A stretch of 64,000 nt of DNA from Anoplolepis gracilipes (Eukaryota > Arthropoda > Insecta > Hymenoptera > Formicidae). Below are positions 54,247 through 64,000 of this stretch, one piece after another; within the stretch, counting starts at the first letter, position 1; every line of letters starts with the position of its first letter. The stretch covers positions 8,735,501 through 8,799,500 of the forward strand of contig NC_132985.1 in assembly GCF_047496725.1 (NCBI RefSeq), given 5' to 3'. A program made the translations under genes and the position numbers. A model generated the notes under the pieces. That model searched no databases and was not told the DNA's origin. It saw nothing but the letters and a program-made list of their open reading frames with translations.

Positions 54247-54600
54247 GAACAACTTTTGGTCATTAAAGTAATTTTAAGGAACACCTATTCCTGACGTAAT
54301 TATAAGACATTTTCTTCTTTACTAAAATTTTATTTAAAGCATAATTTTGTTATAAGATAAAATAGTTAGTGACTCATGCGGCGGTAATCACTCGTCGGAC
54401 GGTTAGTTGCGCCCACGCTCGCGGTGCATCGCGCCGCTCCTGGCTGCCTTCTTTACTCGTGATTTGCTAACTATTTTTGCTTATAACTAAAAAATTACGC
54501 TTCAAATCAAATTTTGGTAAAGGAAAAATTGTCTTAAAATTGTGTCAGGAATACGTCATTTTACGGACGGAAGGTTGTTCTGGGACACCCTGTATACTCA
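54247..54600. mobile_element. foldback non-autonomous element ending GGGACACCCTGTATA
   Basis: GAACAAC...ATTCCTGACGTAATTATAAGACATTTTC...AAAATAGTTAG on the left pairs with CTAACTATTTTTGC...AAAATTGTGTCAGGAAT...GTTGTTC on the right. The right end GGGACACCCTGTATA also ends the modules at 15242-15254 (variant) and 15413-15425. Confidence 0.6.
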
Positions 54601-54699
54601 TTTATTCGTTTCTGTAAGAGGTATTCATAACGTTGTATTGTATTTTCAAGTTTATCGATATGCCCAATAGTTGTGTTTATTTTAATTTAATTTTGTACG

Positions 54700-55200
54700 G
54701 TATGCTGTATTGTCTGTTAACCGTTTTCTAATAGGTTTAGTTGTTCGTTAATTCGTCTTTCGTCATTAACGTCCATTGTGCCAAATAATGACTTTGCTAA
54801 AGAATCTATTCCGTCTATTAGTCTTCGTCGTTTATTTGTCTATTTTTTGTATATCGTTTTAATTTGTGTCATGACTCCTGTCAAGTATTTCACCTTCCTT
54901 TTTGTTACAGTGTCGAGGTTCGCGCATGTATCTCGGTGATAATAGTTTTGAAATCTCATAGTTTCGCATATTTTTTCAGTTTGCTTCAAGTATTCGTTTA
55001 TTTGTTCGTATCTTTGATCTAAGTTTGATAAATCTAATTTTATTACTAGTTTCCAGCTTTCCTTGGCGTAGTGGATGTGTCCGATTTCTTCGAAGAATAG
55101 TCCGGGGTTATGTTTAAATTCTTGCACTTGATATGGAAAGTCTGTTTCGTTTGCTCGTACGTAGCTCTGGCTGACCCAGCACGCAAGTATCCTGCAATAT
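54700..55200 (-). pseudogene. env-like (fusion glycoprotein) fragment of a Ty3/gypsy element
   Basis: After a splice-acceptor-like ATATTGCAG at 55200-55208 the minus frame has a hydrophobic start (LACWVSQSYV), then NPGLFFEEIGHI and WKLVIKLDLSNLDQR, a cysteine-containing helix region, stop at 54840, and on the far side KRRRLIDGIDSLAKSLFGTMD, the furin-site and fusion-peptide region of the insect retrovirus/baculovirus F-type envelope family. Only the N-terminal third is present; the transmembrane part is missing. Nonsense and truncation make it inactive. It lies downstream of the integrase fragment on the same strand, as expected for an env-bearing gypsy element. Confidence 0.65.
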
Positions 55201-55340
55201 CATATCAAGTTTAATTTATCTCGTGGTATTGACTTAATATTTTGCATTGCAATTTTTATCGTTGCGAATTTCTTGAACCTTTTGTACGAGCTTCTTGAGC
55301 GGGTCAGTTAGTCAGTCAGTTTTATGTCGACGCTGACGCG

Positions 55341-55803
55341 ATGGAATTAATCGTGGACGAGTATGAATTATGCGGCTATGTGCACGGTATAATACGTCGT
55401 CGGGTTCCAGTTGTCAGATCGTGGAGCAGGCGATCTCCGCGGCGCTTCGTAGCGCGGAGCCGTTCGGTTTATGGGTTACATTATTTATGCACAGTGGGGT
55501 GCGGGTTGTGCAAGAGATGGTGCCCGTTCCCCGTGCCTATGTGAACGTTGCTGGTAGGACGATCGCTGCTCAGCGTTACTGGGAACGCGTGTTCATTCTC
55601 GAAAGAGAACTTGATTTTGACGTTTACAACGCGTGGATCCGCGCGGTCCACGCGGCGGAGTTCGGGGGCGTTGTCGATGAGCTAGCGGATGCTATTATGA
55701 ACTCGAAATTGATAACGAGGACGGGTGGCCCGACGAGGGCGATTTTCCTGTGCGCGCTGGAGTCTTGCGGCATCTCAGGCCTGGCTCGTCCGATTTTTAA
55801 GGT
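55341..55803 (+). CDS. uncharacterised GC-rich coding exon, antisense between gypsy pol and env
   Basis: A frame open from 55370 to a GT donor at 55803 (CCGATTTTTAAG|GTAGGG) encodes a protein-like sequence: IVEQAISAALRSAEPFGLW, VVQEMVPVPRAYVNVAGRT, YWERVFILERELDFDVYNAW. A second frame with ATG 55341 (MELIVDEYELCGYVHG) overlaps its start, so a single frameshift near 55400 may join them. TCAGTTAGTCAGTCAGTT at about 55304-55321 is an arthropod initiator-like run just upstream. GC content is far above the surroundings. No family recognised. It could be an exon of a captured gene, an endogenous viral gene or an accessory ORF of the gypsy element. Confidence 0.4.
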
Positions 55804-55847
55804 AGGGTGCAATGAACTTTTTATTTTTCGTATGTATATATTTTGCT

Positions 55848-56745
55848 TTAAGCGTCGATGAATGGCTTGAGTCGATTAACGTGCATGCGAGTTGTTTTTC
55901 TTCTCCTTTTTACCGTGTAGTTCACCTCGGAATGTTTTTCAATAATAATATACGGTCCTATCCATAACAATTCGAGTTTCTTCGACCTTCCGCGCCGTAG
56001 CGTTTCATCGTATACAATTACTTTGTCACCTACTCTTAAACTCGTTTCTTTTGTGTTTTTGTCATAATTCTTCTGTGATTTTATTTTTTCTTCTTTAATA
56101 TTTTCTCTTGCTATTTGGTTTGTTGCCCATAACCATTCCTTTAATTCCTGTGCGTAATAGTTTTCGTAATTATACGTCGGTTTAGGTGATTTTATCAGGG
56201 CTATCGGTATCTCTGCTTGATGCCCGTAAACTAATTCGAACGGTGTGTATCCCATTGCCATGTGCGGAGTTGTATTATAAGTAAACATCGCGAACGGAAT
56301 CCATTCGTCCCAATCCATTTGATCTATATTTATATAATGTCTTAAATATTCCGCTAAAGTTTGATGCGATCTTTTTAGCGCGCCGTTGCTCTCGAGGTGA
56401 TAAGCTGTAGTTTGTATTTTATTTATTTTTAATAGTTTACAGATATTTTTTAATAAGTCGCTCATAAAATTCGTACCTTAATCTGTTAATATTTTATCCG
56501 GTATTCTGTACTCTAGTATAATCTTAGTCACGAATTCTTTACTTATGGTATTTACCTCTTGATTCGGAATCGGTATTGCTTTGTTAAATTTCGTTAAATT
56601 ATCTTGAAATGTTAATAAATATTTATTTCCGTTATTCGTTAACGGTCCTACTAATGCGCATTTTTCGAATTGCTTATTTGGCGTGTCTGTATCGACTTCG
56701 AATCATACCGTGTTGATGTTGCAACTTGTATTTATTACATAACTT
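55848..56745 (-). pseudogene. Ty3/gypsy integrase, partial
   Basis: From ~56745 the minus frame reads LTFQDNLTKF (first Asp), RIPDKILTD*GTNFMSDLL (second Asp, with TAA where Gln is expected at ~56482), then TTAYHLESNGALKRSHQTL (Glu region, but with E-S-N-G-A-L-K-R instead of the usual ExNGxxER), MGYTPFELVYGH and RVGDKVIVYDE...GPYIIIE at the C-terminus, ending at 55848. RT, RNase H and gag are missing, so the element is heavily truncated. This is the pol end that belongs with the env fragment at 54700-55200. Confidence 0.75.
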
Positions 56746-56871
56746 ATTTGCATATATTATAAGAAGTTCATCGTATCGTACGTGTTATGTGATCTTCTCT
56801 TAATACAGGAAATACTACTTTTGTTAAAATCGGATTTGCTATTTTATGAATTCTTCCAGTAATTAAACTTC

Positions 56872-58867
56872 CTAAAACATTAACTGATCTATTTTTTTTT
56901 TAGAATGTCCAATACAATGACGATAGTGATGTCGAATAGTGGCTTTTGAAAAGAATCCCTTACAATTTATGCATGCTTGAAAATCTTGTGCATTTCTTGA
57001 TACTTTTTGGCTCGGTCGTCTACATACTATAAGTTCTCCATCATTAAATTCAGTATTTGTATTAAATAAAAAATTTCCATTTCTTCTGATTATGTCAATA
57101 ATTCGTTTACGTTCGATGCTTTTTTTCGGTAGATTAATAAACTTTTGTACATCTTTTTCATTTTTATGTTTCCTTTGCAAATGACGGCGAATTTTACTTT
57201 GAAAAGTTTTACAATATATACAAAAATTTTTTTACCCGCTCCAGAACGGCCTAAAAAGAATGCAACGAACATGCCAGCATCATTACAAGAACCCAGTTGT
57301 ACATTTAATGATTCAATATTATGCGATAAATTTGACTTATTAAGTGAAACATTATTACTTTCTTCTTTATCTGTATTAATGCTCTTATCAGATAATACTT
57401 CATTATTAGAATATGAAATCTCAAACGTAGTGTCTGATTGGGACGGTTTATAAGTAGGGTCAATCTTTGAACTGCTAGAAATATCTTCATTTAACTCAAT
57501 ACTATATGTGACAAATTTGACTTATCGAGTGAAACATTATTGCTTTTTTCTTTATCTGCATTAATGCTCTTATCAGAATCTTCATTATTAGAATATAAAA
57601 CCTCAAACGTAATGTCTGATTGGAACGATTTATAAATAGAATCAATCATTGAACTGTTAGAAATATCTTTTATGTTTATCTCAACGATTCTAGATTCATT
57701 TGAAACATCTCGCAGAAAAGACATTTCATCATTTAAAGATTTGCGTTTCATTTTAAAATTAACATCATACTGTAGTAAAGAATTATTAGTAGGTAAGTCG
57801 TTTTGGTAGGTACATTTTTTATCCTGGTGAATTTTAACCAGTTTTATCCTTAATAAACGAAACTCCATCCAATATTACATCAGAAAGAATGCGACACTTT
57901 TCAATAGATTGAGATGTGCTGTTATCATTTTGAAATACAATCGATTCATCATTAGCTTTCAAAGATGTAACTAAAGGTTTTTCAGTGAATATATCAGAGC
58001 TTTTATCGTGTGCGTTATTTGTATGTAATAATACATCATTTATATTGGTGACCGAGAATCAAATATATTCTTAATGGAATCTGTAGAATTTTTAATTTTA
58101 ATTTGATCATTTTTAAATGATGTATTTTCTTTTTCTTCTAAATTATGTATTTTAGAAAAAAAAATTATTAAAATATCTATTATATTCAATATTTCTCAAG
58201 TTATACAAAATATTGTTTTGTTTTAATATGTTATCAGTAAATTGATTTTTAAAAAATTGAGAATTTTTTAATATCGAGTTTCTTTTTATTATAATATATA
58301 TGAGTATTTGTCAAGCACACGCATTTTGTATCACGGTTTAATGTATCTGATATTTCTCTATAGTTTTCATTACAGGATGTTACTTCTTGAGGATTGTTAT
58401 AGAGAATTGTCATAGATAAATTATTGTTATCATCATCAATGCGACGAATTAGAACTTGAGGTCTATTATTATTCAAATTTTTTTGCACAGTTTCCAGTAG
58501 CTTAGCATCATCTATACAAAAAATATAATTTAACAGAAAACTGTTTCAAAAATTGATTGTTTCAAAAAAAAGGATAATGTAAAAAAATGATATTTTATCT
58601 TGAGAGAAAAAACTTATTAAAATTAAAGAGAATAAAATTGAATAGAACAAAAACTTGAAATTGAAAAAATATAATACGAAAAAAATGATTAGACCTTCCA
58701 AATAAAGAAAGAAAAAAAGAAATATCGACAGAACTGAAATAACAATACTTGCGTATGTGTGTGTGTATAAAATGTATAAAATTACTTATAAAATGTATAA
58801 AATACTTACTGTTGCAAGCTATTAAAAGTTTTTCATTTTTTGATTTACCATTTAATCTGGTACGCAT
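56872..58867 (-). pseudogene. spliced zinc-finger protein gene, uncharacterised, with internal duplication and a frameshift
   Basis: Exon 1 58867-58810 (MRTRLNGKSKNEKLLIACN) splices at GTAAGT to an exon from 58511 (NDAKLLETVQKNLNNNRP...). Further Ser/Asn/Asp-rich coding stretches at 57868-57305 contain a ~185-bp tandem duplication. The last part has a C2H2 finger FCIYCKTFQSKIRRHLQRKH, then RNGNFLFNTNTEF, RRP and CINCKGFFSKATIRHHYRHC, ending at 56872. The finger frame differs by one base from the upstream acidic frame, with the shift at an A/T run near 57230. The C2H2 + R-x-G-N/D-F + second CxxC...H...C layout is reminiscent of proteins tied to Crypton-type elements, which I cannot confirm. 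Middle exons are not resolved. Confidence 0.45.
57316..57680. repeat. ~185-bp direct tandem duplication inside the zinc-finger gene
   Basis: GACAAATTTGACTTATCGAGTGAAACATTATT...GAACTGTTAGAAATATCTT (from 57508) repeats the sequence from 57328 (GATAAATTTGACTTATTAAG...) with ~12% differences. Confidence 0.75.
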
Positions 58868-60103
58868 CCGTTTACTTTTTAGTAATTAAGTGTTTTTCCA
58901 TTAGAGTGTATGTTTCTGATTGTTTTACTAAAGCGTACATTTTTTAATATTTTCTACAGTCAATCTGTAAATTTAAAATAGGTACATGTGTTACTGATAT
59001 AACAATTTCTTAAGTCTTTCGTCATTTATCTTTCGTCATTTAACTTAATATAATAATCGAAAAAATTAAGGTTTAATATATCCCATTTACATTTAATAAA
59101 ATTTAAATAATAAATTTAAGATAAAATACATAAAACAATAAGGTATATGAAAATTAAAGAAAATAATAATAAATATTTCAATTAAATAATAAATTTAAGA
59201 TAAAATACATAAAACAATAAGGAATATGAAAATTAAAGAAAATAATAGTAAATATTTCATTTAAAATACGAGAAAAAACTCAAAACAATAATAACTCGAA
59301 ACTGTTGAAAAAATATATTAATAGAAAATATTTGTTGTTTTTATGATGGATATTTGCCCATTGATGGTATAAGATATCTTCATACTAATATATAAATTGT
59401 AATTAAAAGTTTTACATTCACTAGTAATCAATGTGATTTCACTTATTAATATTTAAAATTACACTATACATGTAATATGTATATGCGTACATTATACATA
59501 TTACATATATTCTATGATACAAAAAGATTGTATAATTAGAAAAATATAAACATATATTACATATGTTGTATATGTATGTATAAAAAATGTTATCACTTAT
59601 ATGCATGATGCAAAATAATATACAGTGTCTCAAAAATTAGAGAACGATCGAATATCTCATAAATGATACATTTTAGAAAAAAATGTATTAGACAAAAGTT
59701 TTAAAGCATAAAAAAAGGCATTAATTAACAGTACGAATTTGACCGTGGGTAACGCAAGCTCAGTTAAAAAAGAACTTAATACTTTTTAATGGAAACTACA
59801 ATTTTTCTACTACATTGTCTGATTTATGTTTGTTTGGTTACTTATGTTAATTTAGTTTTGTAACTGTTCTTTTACCGCGTCTTTTTTGTAACTATATACT
59901 TGGTTCACTTTATAGCCATCGCATGTCGCTAGTATCGCTTCTTCCCCGGCACGTTCGTTGTGAGTGAATCAGTAGACTACTGGCAGTAGTACCCTTTTGT
60001 ATCTCAGAGAGAACGCATCTTAGTACACAAACAATAAATATTATTTTGTACAAGTACTATAGGAATAAAGATTCCTTAAATCCCATCAGTCAAGAACAAA
60101 ACA
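58868..60103. other. no gene; probable BEL/Pao 5' LTR at the right end
   Basis: 58868-59620 is AT-rich with a 66-bp direct repeat (59104-59165 and 59183-59245: TAAATAATAAATTTAAGATAAAATAC...). 59625-59650 has a TIR-like ACAGTGTCTCAAAAATT. The stretch before 60103 ends in CA, carries AATAAA at ~60031 and directly precedes the primer-binding site, so its last few hundred bases are probably the LTR. The LTR start cannot be set without the 3' copy. Confidence 0.5.
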
Positions 60104-60121
60104 TGGTCCTTCGAGCCGGAT
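60104..60121 (+). other. primer-binding site, tRNA-Tyr
   Basis: TGGTCCTTCGAGCCGGAT is the 18-nt reverse complement of the insect tRNA-Tyr 3' end including CCA. It marks the start of reverse transcription of the BEL/Pao element. Confidence 0.85.
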
Positions 60122-60653
60122 GCTGAATAGCAGCAGATAGAACCAGGAAAGAAAGTATCGGATTACGTACAGGTTCGACATTTTTCGGCAAATAGCGAAG
60201 AGGAAAGACACGAGGCGAAGCCTCTTATAGATCAGACGAGATCGAAGAAAGATCCTGAAAGGCACGGATCTGTTAAACTAGGGTCGACAAGAACACAACG
60301 AGCCGTGGACAGCTAGAGAAAGGAATCGATTCACGTGGATCCTTTATCAAATACGAGCGAGATCGTTGCTACAACAAAGATAGACGACGCCATTACGGGA
60401 GAGTCCTTGAAGGCACGCGGCGTGGTTACAGCAAAAAAATATTAAGTTGTGAGAGGCGAAGCCTTACAAAACACAATATTCTGTAAAATAAGAGAAACTA
60501 AGAGAGAGACGATAAATGGTACAGCGTGAGTCTATTTATACATTGTATCTGTGTATATGTTGAGCAAAGGTAATCATAGTTGTAATTGCGAGATTATTCG
60601 TATATATTATTCAGCGTTGTTTGTTATATATAGTTTTGTTTTTTGTTTTTAAA

Positions 60654-62161
60654 ATGGCTGAAAGCATTTTCGGAATTAATAAAAATCAAACAGCAAAAAA
60701 AAGTAGCGAAGGCCGGTTTCACAAGACTTGAAAATTATATGAAAGCGATAGATCAAAATACAGTTGATATTGACGTAGTGAGGTTAAAATTAGATAAACT
60801 AGAAATACATTAAAGATTTTTAGAAGAGAATTTAACAGAATTACCTATTTATGATGAAGAAGTAACAGATCAGGAAATAGAGTAGGAACTAATTAATTAT
60901 GAAGAGAAATATACATTAATTTAAGATTAACCGGGGAAAGAATAGTAAAAAAGCGGACAAAACCGATCTCTACTGCCTTCGCTGACGCCACCACTGTTAT
61001 TGTTAACGAGCCGGTTTAAACGAGTGTAATTCCACAAGGCTTAAATATAAATAGAGTTCATATAAATGAAAATGCAATTAGGCTATCTAAGATCGACTTA
61101 TCCACTTTTTCAGGAGCATATGAGGACTGGCATCCCTTTTATAATATTTTTAATTCGCTGATACACTCAAATGCCTCTTTAAATAACATTCAAAAATTTC
61201 ATTACCTAAAGTCCGCCGTAAAAGGGGAAGCGACTGAAACAATAGCTTTTTTGGAAATATCCGATGTTCAATATGAGAATGCTTGGGTTCGTTTGAAAGA
61301 AAGATACGATAACGATCGAATAACGGTTCAGAACTATATTAAAGCAATTTTTTATTTACCCTTATTAAGGGGGGACAATAGTGTAACATTGAGAAGTCTT
61401 CTAGATGGTGTACTAAAACACACCAGAGCGTTAGCAGCCTTGAAACGTCCAACGACGCAATGGAACGATTTGTTAATATATGTAGTAACGAACAAATTAG
61501 ATTATATAACTATGAAAGAGTGGGAAAGTAGTATAAACTCTAAAACATTACCTACATTTAAAGAACTAACCGATTTTCTGTTAAAAAGTTGCCAAATGCT
61601 AGAAGCAGTAACTAGGAGGAACTTATCCTTGCCATCAGGTAGCAATTATAACGCACGACAAAGCTAAGGGAAAATAACGACTTCTCACACGGTACTAACC
61701 AGCATTAAATGCATGAATTGCAAGAGAGACCATCAGATCTATCAATGCAAAGCCTTTAAGGAAATGTCTGTAGCCGAACGCTTGAGAAAGGTAAAATCGA
61801 TGAAATTGTACCTAAATTGTTTAAAGAGCAAACATATAGCTAAAGATTGTTTGTCTAATAGTTGTAAAAAATGTTCAAGAAAACACAGTACGTTGTTACA
61901 CAAAGAGCGCGACTCCTTTGAGGGAGGTAAAGAAACAACTACCCAAAATACAAATCAAGAAATAAATCAAAATGTTAATACTATATGTACGCATTCACAA
62001 GTAAAAAAAACAGTAAACGTTAATCAAGTATTATTATCTACTGCATTGGTTAGAGTAAAAAATTCTAAAGGAAATTATATCGAAGGCAGAGTATTACTGG
62101 AGTTCCCAGCAGTTCCCAGTCCAATTTCGTTACGGGAGAGTTTATTAAAAAATTATATTTG
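60654..62161 (+). pseudogene. BEL/Pao gag and protease region, broken
   Basis: ATG 60654 opens MAESIFGINK but shifts frame within 20 codons. Stops then punctuate the leader (60811, 60882, 60920). From about 61029 a long frame reads LSKIDLSTFSGAYEDWHPF, QKFHYLKSAVKGEA and YENAWVRLKERY, the BEL/Pao gag core. A stop precedes 61713, where CMNCKRDHQIYQC and LNCLKSKHIAKDC give zinc-knuckle motifs. The aspartic protease region follows (STALVRVKN..G) but its active-site segment reads RVLLEFPAV, with Glu where LLDxGS is expected. The protease is therefore dead as written. 60122-60653 is the untranslated leader. Confidence 0.75.
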
Positions 62162-64000
62162 AAAACTGTCAACGAACAAATAGAGATTAAAGGAATAAAT
62201 CAACATGTTTCTCATGCTATCAGTAGGTCTAAAGATAACTTCTCGATTTGGCACTTTTCAGATGGATTTATCTTGCATAGCTTTGCCAAAAATTACACAA
62301 AATTTGCCAGTAGTTGCTGTAGATATATCTAATCTAGAAATATCAAAGAATATTAAATTGGCGAACCCCAGTTTCAATATATTGGACAATATCGATTTGC
62401 TCATTGGTGTAGAGAATTTTTGGGAACTGATCTGTGTTGGCCAAATAAGATTAGGAAAACACAAACCGACATTGCAAAAGTCCTTATTAGGTTGGCTTGT
62501 TGCTGGACCGATTGGTGGCTCTAAGTCTAAAAAAATAATGTAAACGAGTTGCAATTTGAGCGTAATGAAAGAGTTAAACAAATCAATTTGTAAATTTTGG
62601 GAAATAAAAAACTATTATCCGATAACAAAAAACACAAATCCAGAAGAAGAATATTGTGAAAAACATTTTAAAAGGACTTATAGCCACCAACCGGATGGTA
62701 AATTTATAGTTAAGCTACCAGTCAAGGAAAATATTTTAAAGTTATTAAACAACTCAAAGGAGATTGCTTTAAAAAGATCTCTATCGTTACAAAGAAGATT
62801 CTCTAAAAATCCGGAATTCAAAATAGAATATGTGAAATTTATGCAAGAGTATATCCAATTAGGGCATATAAAACGAGTAACTGAAAGAAATAATAATTTA
62901 AGAGATTTCTTCCGCATCATGCGGTTGCGAAAAAAGATAGTACAACCATTAAAACGAGAGTATTCGATGCGTCTAGTCAGTATTCGAAAGGAAAATCCCT
63001 AAACGACGCCTTATACAAAGGCCCAGTGATACAGTCAGATTTATTTGTTCTAATCCTACGGTTTCGCTGTTTTAAATACGTTTTATGCTCAGATATAACT
63101 AAAATGTACCGACAAATATTATTACATAAAGAGTAAACTTCTTTACAAAGCATTATTTGGCGAGAAAATCCAGAATCAAATATAGAAGAGTTTGAGTTGC
63201 TTACAGTAACCTATGGCACAAAACCTGCTTCATTCTTGGCTACCAGGTGTTTGCAAGAGTTAGCGGAAATAGAAAAAGCAAATTTTCCTAAAGCCGCCAA
63301 AATAATTTGCAATGATTTTTATATGGACGACTTATTAACAGGCGGTAATACTGAATCTGAAATTATGACTACAAAAAAAGAATTAACAGAGTTGTTAGCA
63401 AAAGGAGACTTTGAATTACACAAATGGAGCACGAATGTATTATCGTCGGATCGATTAACACAAGAAAATAATGAAGCCGAGTCTAAATTATTAGATATAT
63501 TATGAAGTCCATCTAGAGATACCTTTCATTACAAAGTATCGTTGAACGGTGATATAATGCAAGTTGTGATAGCAACGACTGTGAAATATGAAACGTTGAT
63601 AGATTATAAAAGGTTTTCTTCTTTAAATAAGTTATTGCGAACAATGACGTATGCTTTAAAATTCATTTACAATATAAAATATAGAAAAGAAAAGCAAAAG
63701 ACAGGGGTAATAACAGTAGAAGAGATTAATCAAGCGAAGTTAGAAATAGTGAAGTTAGTACAAGCAGAAGAATTTAAAGAAGAAATAAGAGCATTAAAAA
63801 GTAAAAAGAAAGTTCAGCGAAGTTCAAGATTAACAGCACTTCATCCGTTTTTGGATAGCAACGGAATAGCTCAAGTAGGAGGAAGATTAAAACACGCAGT
63901 CCTTGCAGAAAAGGTTAAACATCCCATATTGTTACCAGCATTGCATCCCTTTACCACGTTGGTAATTGTATACCACCATGAGAAACTGTTTCATACGGGA
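62162..64000 (+). pseudogene. BEL/Pao polymerase region, internally deleted, runs off the window
   Basis: Pieces in order: DLLIGVENFWEL and PTLQKSLLGWLVAGPIG (after protease), then FWEIKNYYPI and HQPDGKFIVKLPVKEN (start of RT), then TYGTKPASFLATRCLQEL and ICNDFYMDDLLTGG (RT catalytic YMDD). After TGA at 63503-63505, SPSRDTF...YKV is followed almost at once by YKRFSSLNKLLR, so several hundred residues including RNase H are missing (deletion near 63550-63600). The last frame is the integrase zinc-binding domain with VGGRLKHAVLAEKVKHPILL and HHEKLFHTG up to base 64000. Several frameshifts and stops confirm it is dead. Confidence 0.75.

Overview
The window reads as AT-rich insect nuclear DNA, most likely from an ant or another hymenopteran. 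That assignment is inferred from repeat content and from memory of related elements; no host marker gene is present. It is gene-poor and almost entirely built of nested, mostly dead mobile elements. I found no operons, no CRISPR array and no convincing conserved host gene. One possible small secreted-peptide gene lies at 28550-28852, and two other uncharacterised coding regions lie at 55341-55803 and 56872-58867.

Layout. 1-9000: fragments of Penelope-like retroelements (GIY-YIG C-termini) with hammerhead-ribozyme-like motifs, plus a hAT transposase relic. 7168-10904: a PIF/Harbinger pair (transposase on +, Myb/SANT-like gene on -) with a Penelope fragment sitting between them. 9320-12557: hairpin MITEs and a kilobase-scale alternating palindrome. 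13543-15056: a decayed P-element/THAP9-like transposase. 15747-15834: a U6 snRNA pseudogene. 17257-23034: hairpin elements, a dispersed repeat family and a foldback containing a tRNA-like sequence. 23415-25105: an internally deleted non-LTR retrotransposon. 26876-33274: MITE-like elements, a Penelope end and a hAT-like relic.

The centrepiece is a 16.9-kb Maverick/Polinton at 34195-51050. It has terminal inverted repeats of about 700 bp and a 6-bp target duplication TCTAGA at both edges, and it is inserted inside the coding region of a second Harbinger transposase (33422-34194 and 51057-51527). Left to right it carries a zinc-motif gene (+), a 98-aa gene (+), a 255-aa spliced gene (-), a 161-aa gene (-), major capsid (-, frameshifted), a 57-aa protein (-), minor capsid (-, intact), a PLA2-like/adenain-like protease gene (-, frameshifted), a 52-aa protein (-), the packaging ATPase (+, intact), a conserved unknown gene (+, broken), coiled-coil and heptad-repeat ORFs (+), a retroviral-type integrase with chromodomain (+, two stops), protein-primed DNA polymerase B (-, spliced, broken) and a second zinc-motif gene (-) paralogous to the first. 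Together these are the self-replication (PolB), integration (INT) and virion-formation (capsids, protease, ATPase) modules of a virus-like transposon. This copy looks dead because INT, PolB, protease and major capsid all carry disabling lesions.

51541-64000: an inverted Harbinger fragment, an internally deleted mariner-like transposase, long CT/CACT microsatellites, a Ty3/gypsy remnant with integrase and env fragments flanking an unexplained GC-rich antisense ORF, a spliced zinc-finger gene with an internal duplication, and the 5' part of a BEL/Pao retrotransposon with an 18-nt primer-binding site matching tRNA-Tyr, cut by the window edge.
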